Positions 23,848-32,659 of a DNA stretch of 32,664 nucleotides are shown here, in pieces. This DNA is from Comamonadaceae bacterium (GTDB lineage Bacteria > Pseudomonadota > Gammaproteobacteria > Burkholderiales > Burkholderiaceae_C): positions 1 to 32,664 of the forward strand of contig JAAOZX010000016.1 of assembly GCA_012274225.1 (NCBI GenBank), in the 5' to 3' direction. Within the stretch, counting starts at the first letter, position 1. Each line of letters opens with the position of its first letter. A model generated the notes under the pieces. The model worked only from the letters and a program-made list of their open reading frames with translations. It had not been told where the DNA came from and did not search any database. The translations under genes and the position numbers were made by a program.

Positions 23848-25334
23848 CCCCGTCGACCATTGCCCCGCGCCTGCTGGCGCTGGCCGCCGCGCTGGCCCTG
23901 GCCGGCTGCGCCGACATGTCGGGCATAGACCCCGGTTCCACCCTGCGTGACGCGCCTTCGCTCGGCCTGAACCAACCCGGGTCCGCCGCCTCCGCGTCCG
24001 CCCAATCCGACTTCGCGCCGGCCACCGATTGGTGGCGCGGTTTCGGCGACGACCAGCTCAACCGGTTGATGGAGCAGGCGCTGGCCGGCAGCCCGACCCT
24101 CAAGCTGGCGCAGGCCCGGCTGGCGCGGGCCCAGTCCGTGATCGAGGTGGCCAGGGCCGCGACCCAACCGCAGTTGAACGGCTCGCTGGACCTCACGCGC
24201 CAGCTCTACACCGAGAACGGCCTCTATCCGCCGCCGCTCGCCGGAGCCATCGTCAACAGCGGCACCGTGAACTTGAACGGTAGCTGGGAACTGGATTTTT
24301 TCGGCAAGAATCGCGCGGCACTGGACGCCTCGGTGGGCTCTGCCCGCGCCGCCGAAGCCGACGCGCAGGCGGCGCGGGTGCTGCTGGCCAGCAATGTGGC
24401 GCGCGCCTACTTCCAGCTGGCCCGGGCCAACGATCAGTTCGACGTCGCCCGGCGCACGCTGGACCAGCGCGACCAGCAGCTCCGCCTGGTGCAGGACCGG
24501 GTGCAGGCCGGGCTGGACACGCAGCTCGAGCTGCGCCAGAGCGAAGGCGCGCTGCCCGAGGCGCGGCAGCAGATGGAGGCGATGCGCGAACAGGCCGAGC
24601 TGGCGCACCATGCGCTGGCGGCGCTGACCGGGCAGGGCAACCGCGAGGTGGTGCAGACCCAGCCGTCACTGACCGCGGTCAAGGCGATGGCGGCGCCGGC
24701 GCAGTTGCCGGCGGACCTGCTGGGCCAACGCGCCGACATCGTCGCCGCGCGCTGGCGCGTCGAGGCCGCCGGCCATGACGTGGGAAACGCCAAGGCCCAG
24801 TTCTATCCCAACATCAACCTGATCGGCTTGGTCGGCCTGTCCACCCTGGGCCTGGGCCGGCTGTTCGACGCCGGCAGCGCCCAATGGGGCGTGGGCCCGG
24901 CGATCCGCCTGCCGATCTTCGATGCCGGCCGGCTGCGTGCCAATCTGCGCGGCAAGACAGCCGACCTCGACGCGGCGGTGGAAAGCTACAACGCCACCGT
25001 GCTCGACGCCATCCACGACGCGGCCGACCAGATCGCGTCGGCGCAGTCGATCGCGCGTCAGCAGGGCGAGCAGCGCGACGCGCGGGCGGCGGCGGAATCC
25101 GCCTACCAGATCGCGGTGCAGCGCTACCAGGCGGGGCTGGGCACCTTCCTCAACGTGCTGGCGGCCGAGACAGCGGTGCTGAGCCAACGTCGGCTCGAGG
25201 TCGACCTGGCGGCGCGGGCCCTGGACACGCAGGTCGGACTGGCGCGCGCCTTCGGCGGCGGCTATCGCGGCGACGCCGGCAGCGGAACCAACTCACTTTC
25301 CAAGGCCGGTCCGCAGCAGCTGGCCGCGCATTGA
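23844..25334 (+). CDS. Efflux system outer membrane lipoprotein, NodT/OprM family
   Basis: Lipobox LALAGC; OMF repeats (DWWRGFGDDQLNRLMEQALAGSPTLKLAQARLARAQ; RYQAGLGTFLNVLAAETAVL). Confidence 0.94.
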   Translation: MTPSTIAPRLLALAAALALAGCADMSGIDPGSTLRDAPSLGLNQPGSAASASAQSDFAPATDWWRGFGDDQLNRLMEQALAGSPTLKLAQARLARAQSVIEVARAATQPQLNGSLDLTRQLYTENGLYPPPLAGAIVNSGTVNLNGSWELDFFGKNRAALDASVGSARAAEADAQAARVLLASNVARAYFQLARANDQFDVARRTLDQRDQQLRLVQDRVQAGLDTQLELRQSEGALPEARQQMEAMREQAELAHHALAALTGQGNREVVQTQPSLTAVKAMAAPAQLPADLLGQRADIVAARWRVEAAGHDVGNAKAQFYPNINLIGLVGLSTLGLGRLFDAGSAQWGVGPAIRLPIFDAGRLRANLRGKTADLDAAVESYNATVLDAIHDAADQIASAQSIARQQGEQRDARAAAESAYQIAVQRYQAGLGTFLNVLAAETAVLSQRRLEVDLAARALDTQVGLARAFGGGYRGDAGSGTNSLSKAGPQQLAAH

Positions 25335-25359
25335 CATCGAACAGGAACGGAAGCACGCC

Positions 25360-26661
25360 ATGAGCAATGAATCGCCAAACCCGGCCGCGCAGCCACTGCG
25401 CACCAACCGCCGCAAGAAAGCCCTGACGATGCTCGCAGGCGTCGTTGTCGTCGTCGGCCTTGCGTGGGGCGGCTACGAGTGGCTGGTCGCCAGCCATTAC
25501 GAATCCACCGACAACGCCTACGTGCAGGGCAACGTGATCCAGATCACGCCGCAGGTCGGAGGCACCGTGATGGCGATCTACGCCGACGACACCGATTTCG
25601 TCAAGGCCGGCCAGCCGCTGGTTCAGCTGGATCCGTCCGACGCGAAGGTGGCGCTGGAACAAGCCGAGGCGAACCTGGCGCAGACCGTGCGCCAGGTGCG
25701 GACGCTCTACGCCAACAACGGCTCGCTGGCCGCCCAGGTCAGCCTGCGTCAGGCCGACATCGCCAAGGCCGAGTCCGACGTGGCCCGCGCCAACGACGAC
25801 TTGAACCGGCGCCAGTCGCTGGTGGGCAACGGTGCGGTCTCGAAAGAGGAGCTGAATCACGCGCAGACCCAACTGGCTACCGCGCGCAGCGCATTGGCCT
25901 CGGCACAAGCCGGAGTCGCAGCCGCGCGCGAGCAGCTCGCCAGCAACCAGGCCATGACCGAAGGCACCAGCGTCGAACAGCATCCCAGCGTGCAAGCCGC
26001 CGCGGGCAAGGTACGCGAAGCCTGGCTCGCCGCTCAGCGCGCTGCGATGCCGGCGCCGGTGGACGGCTATGTGGCCAAGCGCACGGTGCAACTGGGCCAG
26101 CGCGTCGCCGCCGGCACCCCGATGATGTCGATCATCCCATTGGGCCAGGTCTGGGTCGACGCCAATTTCAAGGAGAGCCAGCTGCGCAAGATCCGCCTGG
26201 GCCAGCCGGTGAAGCTCACCGCCGACCTGTACGGCAAGAAGGTGGAATACGACGGCACCGTCTCCGGCCTCGGCGCGGGCACCGGCTCGGCTTTCGCCCT
26301 GCTGCCGGCGCAGAACGCGACCGGCAACTGGATCAAGGTGGTACAGCGTGTCCCCGTGCGGGTCGCGCTGGAGCCCAGCCAGATCGCCGCCAACCCGTTG
26401 CGGGTCGGCCTGTCGATGGATGCCGAGGTCGACGTCAGCAAGCAGGACGGCAAGACCCTGGCCGACGCGCCGCGCACTTCGCCGGTCGCGCAGACCCAGG
26501 TCTATAGCGCGCTGGACAAGGGCGCCGAGGCCGAGGTGCAGCGCGTCATCGCGGCCAACATCGGACGCGCCGCGCCGCTGGCGAACGCCCCCGCTAAGGC
26601 GCCGGTCCCGGCCCCGGCGAAATTGCAGGGCGCCAACATCGCCGCTTCTTCGTCCCTCTGA
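25360..26661 (+). CDS. HlyD/EmrA family periplasmic adaptor subunit
   Basis: EmrA-like (ESTDNAYVQGNVIQITPQVGGTVMAIYADDTDFVKAGQPLVQLDPSDA). Confidence 0.94.
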   Translation: MSNESPNPAAQPLRTNRRKKALTMLAGVVVVVGLAWGGYEWLVASHYESTDNAYVQGNVIQITPQVGGTVMAIYADDTDFVKAGQPLVQLDPSDAKVALEQAEANLAQTVRQVRTLYANNGSLAAQVSLRQADIAKAESDVARANDDLNRRQSLVGNGAVSKEELNHAQTQLATARSALASAQAGVAAAREQLASNQAMTEGTSVEQHPSVQAAAGKVREAWLAAQRAAMPAPVDGYVAKRTVQLGQRVAAGTPMMSIIPLGQVWVDANFKESQLRKIRLGQPVKLTADLYGKKVEYDGTVSGLGAGTGSAFALLPAQNATGNWIKVVQRVPVRVALEPSQIAANPLRVGLSMDAEVDVSKQDGKTLADAPRTSPVAQTQVYSALDKGAEAEVQRVIAANIGRAAPLANAPAKAPVPAPAKLQGANIAASSSL

Positions 26662-26662
26662 C

Positions 26663-28219
26663 ATGGCCGGTCCCGCCGCCGCGCCGCTGCAGCCCCTGGA
26701 AGGATCGGCCCGGGTCTGGGGCACGATCGCGCTTTCGGCCGCGACCTTCATGAACGTGCTGGACACGTCGATCGCCAACGTGTCGCTGCCGGCCATCGCC
26801 GGTGACCTCGCCGTGAGCCCCAACCAGGGCACCTGGGTGATCACCAGCTTCGCGGTGTCCAACGCCATCGCCGTGCCCCTGACCGGTTGGCTGTCACAGC
26901 GCTTCGGGCAGGTGCGATTGTTCGTGGCGAGCGTCGTGCTGTTCGTGATCGCGTCCTTCATGTGCGGCCTCGCGCCCAACATGACCACGCTGATCGCGTT
27001 TCGCGCGCTGCAGGGCTTCGTCGCCGGGCCGATGATTCCGCTGTCGCAGTCGCTGCTGCTCTCGAGTTACCCGAAGGCGCTGGCCGGGCTGGCGATGGCG
27101 ATGTGGGCCATGACCACGCTCGTCGCGCCGGTGATGGGGCCGCTGCTGGGCGGCTGGATCACCGACAACATGACCTGGCCGTGGATCTTCTACATCAACA
27201 TCCCGGTCGGCATTGTCGCCGCGCTGGCTTCCTGGGCGATCTACCGCAAACGCGAGAGCGCGACGCGCAAATTGCCCATCGATTCGGTCGGCCTGGCCCT
27301 GCTGGTAATCTGGATCGGCGCCTTGCAGATCATGCTGGACATCGGCAAGGAACACGACTGGTTCAACTCCGGCCTGGTGGTGGGGCTGGCCGTGACGGCG
27401 CTGGTCGGGTTCGCGTTCTTCCTGGTCTGGGAGCTGACCGACGAGCACCCGGTGGTGGAGCTGCGCCTGTTCGCGCGCCGCAATTTCTGGACCGGCACGT
27501 TGACCACCGCGATCGCCTACGGCCTGTTCTTCGGCAACATCGTGCTGCTGCCGCTGTGGCTGCAGCAGTTCATGGGCTACACCGCGACCGACGCCGGCAT
27601 GATCATGGCGCCGGTGGGACTGCTGGCGATGATCTTCTCGCCGATCGTGGGCAAGACCGTCAACCGGGTCGATCCGCGCCGCTATGCCAGCTTCGCCTTC
27701 GTCGTGTTCGCGCTGGTGCTGTGGATGCGCTCGCGCTTCAACGTGCAGGCCGATTTCTGGACCATCATGATCCCTACCATCGTGCAGGGGCTGGCCATGG
27801 CGTTCTTCTTCATCCCGCTGGTCACGATCACGCTGTCGGGCCTCTCGCCTGACAAGATCCCGGCGGCATCGGGCCTCACCAACTTCGCGCGGATCACCGC
27901 GGGGGCCTTCGGCACATCGATCGCGACGACGCTGTGGGAGAACCGCTCCGCGCTGCACCACGCGCAACTGGCCGAGTTCGTGAATCCGGGCAACCCGGCG
28001 GCGCAGGCCACGCTGCAGGGCCTGGCCGCATCGGGCCTGCCGCCGGAACAGGCGCTGGCGATGGTGAACCGGATGGTGGACACCCAGGCCTTCATGCTGG
28101 GCGCCAACGACATCTTCTACATTTCGGCGGTCATCTTCCTGCTGCTCATCCCGTTCGTCTGGCTGAGCCACCCGCAACCGAGCGCGGCCGGGGGCGAGGC
28201 AGCCGCGGGCGCGCATTGA
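26663..28219 (+). CDS. DHA2 family MFS drug transporter, EmrB/QacA type
   Basis: 518 aa; FMNVLDTSIANVSLPAIAGDLAVSPNQGTWVITSFAVSNAIAVPLTGWLSQRFG motif; directly follows the EmrA-like gene. Confidence 0.95.
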   Translation: MAGPAAAPLQPLEGSARVWGTIALSAATFMNVLDTSIANVSLPAIAGDLAVSPNQGTWVITSFAVSNAIAVPLTGWLSQRFGQVRLFVASVVLFVIASFMCGLAPNMTTLIAFRALQGFVAGPMIPLSQSLLLSSYPKALAGLAMAMWAMTTLVAPVMGPLLGGWITDNMTWPWIFYINIPVGIVAALASWAIYRKRESATRKLPIDSVGLALLVIWIGALQIMLDIGKEHDWFNSGLVVGLAVTALVGFAFFLVWELTDEHPVVELRLFARRNFWTGTLTTAIAYGLFFGNIVLLPLWLQQFMGYTATDAGMIMAPVGLLAMIFSPIVGKTVNRVDPRRYASFAFVVFALVLWMRSRFNVQADFWTIMIPTIVQGLAMAFFFIPLVTITLSGLSPDKIPAASGLTNFARITAGAFGTSIATTLWENRSALHHAQLAEFVNPGNPAAQATLQGLAASGLPPEQALAMVNRMVDTQAFMLGANDIFYISAVIFLLLIPFVWLSHPQPSAAGGEAAAGAH

Positions 28220-28320
28220 ACGGGTGAGGTCGGTCCCTTGGAGCGCATGACGGGTCAGCGCGTTCCGACATCACGATTCGCCGGCACGCTGGTGCCTATC
28301 CTCAGCCTTGTTACAGGTTC

Positions 28321-28803
28321 ATGCACTCTGCAGGAAAACATCGCTTTACGATGGGCAGGCGCGCCGCGCCGAGTTGTCACAGCGAGGTCGAACTGGTCAA
28401 GAAGAATGCGCCGCTGACCCGAGCCGAATTCCAGGCCCGGTCCGAGTTCCGTCATCATCTGAGGCGTTTCCTGCGCTTCAGCGAAACGGCGGCGAAGCAG
28501 CACGGCATCACGCCGGCGCAATACCAGTTGCTGCTGCATATCAAGGGACACCCCGAGCGACCATGGGCATTGATCGGCGAACTGGCCGAGCGGATGTTGC
28601 TGGAGCAGCACAGCATGGTCGGGCTGGTGTCCCGATCGGAAGCGGCCGGGCTGGTGAAGCGCCGGCCCGGCGCCCAGGACCGGCGTCAAGTGCAGGTGCA
28701 TCTCACCGCGGCCGGCGAGCGCGCGGCGCAGGCCATCGCCGCGATGCACGAAGAGGAATTGGCGTCCTTGCTGAGCGCGTTGCGCCGGGCCGGGCTCAAG
28801 TAG
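28321..28803 (+). CDS. MarR family winged-helix regulator (second copy, divergent sequence)
   Basis: GITPAQYQLLLHIKGHPERPWALIGELAERMLLEQHSMVGLVSRSEAAGLVKRRPGAQDRRQVQVHLTAAGE; start may be internal (e.g. ATG at 28351). Confidence 0.85.
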   Translation: MHSAGKHRFTMGRRAAPSCHSEVELVKKNAPLTRAEFQARSEFRHHLRRFLRFSETAAKQHGITPAQYQLLLHIKGHPERPWALIGELAERMLLEQHSMVGLVSRSEAAGLVKRRPGAQDRRQVQVHLTAAGERAAQAIAAMHEEELASLLSALRRAGLK

Positions 28804-28882
28804 CGGCTGCGACCTGGCCGAGCCATATCAATGCTTCTGCCCGGCCGGCGGCCGCGTCGTCGCGCGGTGACGCCGGTCAAGG

Positions 28883-28911
28883 AAAAGGCCGGCGCCAGGC
28901 GCCGGCCTTTT
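28883..28911. terminator. Bidirectional intrinsic terminator between convergent genes
   Basis: Perfect 14-bp inverted repeat AAAAGGCCGGCGCC-A-GGCGCCGGCCTTTT with A and T tracts on the two sides. Confidence 0.88.
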
Positions 28912-28929
28912 CTGCACGCGGCCGCGGCT

Positions 28930-30411
28930 TCAGCCGATGCGCACCGGCACGAAGATCTTGTCCTCGCCGCGCTGCACCAGCAGCGCCACCGACTTGTCGG
29001 CCTTGGCCACCACCGCGCGCACCTGCTCGATGCTCTTGGCCGGAGTGCCGTTCACGGCCAGCACCACGTCGCCGGGTTGCACGCCGGCGCGTTCGGCCGC
29101 TCCGCTGACATCCTCGACCAACAGGCCGCCGCCGCTGATGCCGGCCTGCCGGGCCTCGTCCGGCTGCAACGGCCGCAGCGACAAGCCCAGTTTGCCGCCC
29201 TGCGCGGACTTGTCCGAGCCGGAGTCGGACTTGGCCACCTTCTCGTCGGCGTTGGCCAGTTGCGCTGTCAACTGCACGTTGCCACCCTGCCGCCACACTT
29301 CGAGCGGAATGCGGTCGCCCGGCTTGGACTGGGCGATGATCGCGGGCAGATCGCCCGACGCCACGACGGTCTGGCCGTTGGCCTTGCGGATCACGTCGCC
29401 CGGCTGCAGGCCGGCCGCGGCCGCGGGGCTGCCCTTCTGGACGCTGGCGACCAGCGCGCCCTCGGGCCGGTCCAGCTTGAACGAATCGGCCAGGGTCTGA
29501 TTGATCTCCTGCACCGTCACGCCCAGCCGTGCGTGCTCCACCTTGCCGGTGGCCACGATCTGGTCCTTGACGCGGCTGGCGATGTCGATGGGGATCGCGA
29601 ACGACACGCCCTGGTAGCCGCCGGAGCGGCTGTAGATCTGCGAGTTGATCCCGACCACTTCGCCGCGCGAATTGAACAGCGGCCCGCCGGAGTTGCCGGG
29701 GTTCACGGCCACGTCGGTCTGGATGAACGGAACCGCGCTGTCGTCCGGCAGCGAGCGGCCCTTGGCGCTCACGACGCCGGCGGTGACCGTGTTCTCGAAG
29801 CCGAACGGCGAGCCGATGGCGAGCACCCATTCGCCGGTCTGCAGGTCCTTCACATTGCCCAGCTTGACCACCGGCAGGTTCCTGGCGTCGATCTTCAGCA
29901 CGGCGATGTCGGTCTTGGGATCCGCGCCCAGCACCTTGGCGCGGAACTCGCGCCGGTCGGTGAGCTTGACCGTCACTTCGCTGGCGTCCTTCACCACGTG
30001 CGCGTTGGTCAGGATGATCCCGTCGGGGCTGACGATGAAGCCCGAGCCCATGCCGTGCATCGGCACCTCGTGCGGCACCATCCGGCCCTGGCCCTGCCCT
30101 TGCTGGAAGTGACGGAAGAATTCGAACGGGTCGCCGTTGAAGGCCTCGGGGCCGAACTGCATTGCCGTCTTCTCGGTGCCGGTGACGCTGATGTTGACGA
30201 CGGCGGGTCCGTACTGCTGGGTGATGCGCGGAAAGTCGGGCAGCACGGCGCTGGACGGGGTATTGGTGCCGACCACGGCCGGGCTGAGCACCGGCGCCGG
30301 CTGCTGCGCATGCGCGCGGGTCTGCAGGGCCTCGACCCCGGCACCGCCGACTGCGCCTGCCGCCAGCAGCGCCAGCACCAACGGGGTGGTTCTCAGGGTG
30401 TGTTGTGTCAT
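28930..30411 (-). CDS. Do family periplasmic serine endopeptidase (DegQ/MucD-like) with two PDZ domains
   Basis: Signal peptide; catalytic motifs TNAHVV, DIAVLK and GNSGGPL; two PDZ regions (LGVTVQEIN..., LGLSLRPLQ...). Confidence 0.95.
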   Translation of the reverse strand: MTQHTLRTTPLVLALLAAGAVGGAGVEALQTRAHAQQPAPVLSPAVVGTNTPSSAVLPDFPRITQQYGPAVVNISVTGTEKTAMQFGPEAFNGDPFEFFRHFQQGQGQGRMVPHEVPMHGMGSGFIVSPDGIILTNAHVVKDASEVTVKLTDRREFRAKVLGADPKTDIAVLKIDARNLPVVKLGNVKDLQTGEWVLAIGSPFGFENTVTAGVVSAKGRSLPDDSAVPFIQTDVAVNPGNSGGPLFNSRGEVVGINSQIYSRSGGYQGVSFAIPIDIASRVKDQIVATGKVEHARLGVTVQEINQTLADSFKLDRPEGALVASVQKGSPAAAAGLQPGDVIRKANGQTVVASGDLPAIIAQSKPGDRIPLEVWRQGGNVQLTAQLANADEKVAKSDSGSDKSAQGGKLGLSLRPLQPDEARQAGISGGGLLVEDVSGAAERAGVQPGDVVLAVNGTPAKSIEQVRAVVAKADKSVALLVQRGEDKIFVPVRIG

Positions 30412-30464
30412 GGGTGGCTCCTTCAAGGGTGTGGATTTGACAACCCTTACTGTGAAGGCGCCGG

Positions 30465-30481
30465 CTTAGGCCGGTCTTAAA
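30465..30481. promoter_or_regulatory. Putative response-regulator box (PmrA/QseB-like) upstream of the protease gene
   Basis: CTTAGG-CCGGT-CTTAAA direct repeat with 5-nt spacer (11-nt period). Confidence 0.5.
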
Positions 30482-30484
30482 CGA

Positions 30485-31825
30485 TCAGGATGGCGCTTGC
30501 GCTTGCGGGTCCGTCGCCGGGAAGCGAACCTCGATCAGCAAGCCGCCCAGGCGCTGCGAGCGGTCCAGCCGCACGCTCGCGCCATGGCGTTGCGCGATGG
30601 CCTTGACGATCGCCAGGCCCAATCCGCTGCCGTTCGTGGCGCTGCCGGCCACACGGTAGAAACGGTCGAACACGCGCTCACGTTCGGCCTCGGGGATACC
30701 CGGGCCGCTGTCTTCGACCGTGATGCAAGGTAAGCCTTCCCGCACATCCAGCGAGATGTCGACCCGTCCGCCGTCCGGCGAGTACTTCACCGCGTTGTCG
30801 AGCAGGTTGCGCAGCAGCACCTGCAGGGCTTCGGGCTGGCCCCGGACCCAGGTGGTGCCCGAAGTCGCCAGGCCCAGGTCGATGCTGCGGGCCTGGGCCT
30901 GCGGCAACACGTCGCCGACGGCAAGCCGCGCCAGGTCCTGCAGTTCGACCCGTTGGGCGCGGGCCGCGCCGTGTTCGCCTTCCTCGCGCGCCAGCGCCAG
31001 CAACTGGCTCACCAGCGCTATCGCGCGCTCGATGCCGTCGTTCAGGCGGGCGACCGCCGCATCGCGGGTGCCCTCGTCGGTCGAACGGCGCAGCGCCTGC
31101 GCCTGGAGCTTCAGCGCCGTCAAGGGCGAGCGCAGTTCGTGCGCGGCGTCGGCCACGAACTGCTGCTGCGCGGCAAATGCCTGCCGCACCCGGCCGAACA
31201 GGCCATTGAGCTCGTTCACCAGCGGCAGCACTTCCTCGGGCAGCCCGGCGTCGGGCAGTGGCGACAGGTCATCGGCGGGGCGCTGCGCCACCTGCCGGCG
31301 CATGCGCTCGACCGGCGCCAGCGAGCGGTTGATAAGCCAGCCGACGGCCATCATCAACAGCGGCGCGAGCAGGGCCACCGGCAGCACGGCCCGCAAGGCC
31401 AGCGCCCGCGCGCGCGCCTGGCGCGCGTCCAGGTCCTGCGCGATCTGCACCGTGCGCTGCGGCGTCTGCAGCGAATAGACGCGGTAGCGCACGCCGCCGA
31501 CGGCGATATCGGAAAAGCCCAGTAGCGCCTGCGCCGGCAACGCGGGGCCGGTCGAGCTGAAGAGCTGGGTGCCGTCGGGCCCCCAGATCTGCACCAGGTA
31601 GTCATACGATTCGCCGTCAGCGCCCAGCGTCAGGGGCAGGCCGCCGCGCACCGAACGGGCGACCTCCTGCAGGTGCTCGTCGAACATCGCGTCGGCCTGC
31701 TGCAAGGCGGTGCGGTAGGTGGAGCTGGCCTGCAGCAGCGACGCCAGCGCAATGGCGGCCAGCACCAGCCACAGCAGGCGGCGCCGCAGCGAATGGGCCG
31801 GGGGGCTGGCCGCCGTCGGGTTCAC
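30485..31825 (-). CDS. Two-component sensor histidine kinase (QseC/PmrB-like)
   Basis: 446 aa from GTG at 31825, overlapping the response regulator stop; H-box AHELRSPLTALKLQ, N-box NLLDNAVKYSP, G-boxes EDSGPGIP and GSGLGLAIVKAI. Confidence 0.93.
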   Translation of the reverse strand: MNPTAASPPAHSLRRRLLWLVLAAIALASLLQASSTYRTALQQADAMFDEHLQEVARSVRGGLPLTLGADGESYDYLVQIWGPDGTQLFSSTGPALPAQALLGFSDIAVGGVRYRVYSLQTPQRTVQIAQDLDARQARARALALRAVLPVALLAPLLMMAVGWLINRSLAPVERMRRQVAQRPADDLSPLPDAGLPEEVLPLVNELNGLFGRVRQAFAAQQQFVADAAHELRSPLTALKLQAQALRRSTDEGTRDAAVARLNDGIERAIALVSQLLALAREEGEHGAARAQRVELQDLARLAVGDVLPQAQARSIDLGLATSGTTWVRGQPEALQVLLRNLLDNAVKYSPDGGRVDISLDVREGLPCITVEDSGPGIPEAERERVFDRFYRVAGSATNGSGLGLAIVKAIAQRHGASVRLDRSQRLGGLLIEVRFPATDPQAQAPS

Positions 31826-32481
31826 AGGCGGGGCACCACATAGCCCAGCCCGCGCACGGTCTGGATCAGTTCGCTGCCCAGCTTCTTGCGCAGGCCATGG
31901 ACATAGACCTCCACCGCGTTGCTGCTGATGTCGTCCTTCCAGCCATACAGCTTTTCCTCGAGCTGGGCCCGCGAGAACACCACCCCGGGGCGCGCCAACA
32001 GCGGCTCCAGCACCGCCCACTCGCGCGCGGACAAAGACACCGGCGCGCCGTTCACGCTGGCTTCGCGAGTGGCCGGATTGAGCGCGACGCCCTTGTGGCT
32101 GAAGACCGGCTCGGCGCGGCCGGCGCTGCGCCGGATCAGCGCCCGGATGCGGGCCAGCAGTTCGTCGGTGTCATAGGGCTTGACCACATAGTCGTCGGCG
32201 CCGGCGTCCAGGCCGGCGATGCGGTCGCCGACGGCGTCCCGCGCCGTGGCCACCAGCACCGGCATGGTCTGGTGGCGCGCGCGCAGGGCGCGCAGCACGT
32301 CCAGGCCGTCGCGCTTGGGCAGGCCCAGGTCCAGCAATACCAGGTCGTAGGATTCGCTGCGCAAGGCCGTATCGGCCATCACGCCGTCGCGCACCCAGTC
32401 GACGGCGTAGTGCTCGACGCGCAGCGCGTCGAGCACGGCTTCGCCGATCATCAAATCATCCTCGACCAGCAGGAGTCGCAT
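31822..32481 (-). CDS. OmpR-family response regulator (QseB/PmrA-like)
   Basis: MRLLLVEDDLMIGEAVLDALRVEHYAVDWVRDG...LVLLDLGLPKRDGLDVL, winged-helix C-terminal domain (NAVEVYVHGLRKKLGSELIQTVRGLGYVV). Confidence 0.96.
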   Translation of the reverse strand: MRLLLVEDDLMIGEAVLDALRVEHYAVDWVRDGVMADTALRSESYDLVLLDLGLPKRDGLDVLRALRARHQTMPVLVATARDAVGDRIAGLDAGADDYVVKPYDTDELLARIRALIRRSAGRAEPVFSHKGVALNPATREASVNGAPVSLSAREWAVLEPLLARPGVVFSRAQLEEKLYGWKDDISSNAVEVYVHGLRKKLGSELIQTVRGLGYVVPRL

Positions 32482-32487
32482 TTTTTC

Positions 32488-32520
32488 AGTATCCGTGGGT
32501 GGTCTTAATCGGGGCTTAAA
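32488..32520 (-). promoter_or_regulatory. Putative response regulator promoter with PmrA/QseB-like box
   Basis: CTTAAT-CGGGG-CTTAAA (32504-32520, plus-strand reading) and a -10-like GATACT (32493-32488 on minus) 10 nt downstream. Confidence 0.6.
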
Positions 32521-32534
32521 GAAGATTCAAAAAA

Positions 32535-32659
32535 CCGGACGCAGAAGACGCAAAAGAGCGCAGAAGACGCAAAAAAATTAAAGACAGAATTCCTGATTTC
32601 AATCTTCGCATTCTCTTTTTGGACTTCCTTTTGCGTCCTTTTGCGTCTTCCGCGTCCGG
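32535..32659. repeat. Inverted-repeat element copy 2: arms of GACGCARAA-like units around an AT-rich core
   Basis: Left arm CCGGACGCAGAAGACGCAAAAGAGCGCAGAAGACGCAAAA; right arm CCTTTTGCGTCCTTTTGCGTCTTCCGCGTCCGG; same design as copy 1. Confidence 0.9.

Noticed and set aside
28283-28296. GGCAC-GCTG-GTGCC inverted repeat upstream of the second MarR gene
   Set aside because: Only 5-bp arms, expected by chance in GC-rich DNA; not enough to call an operator.
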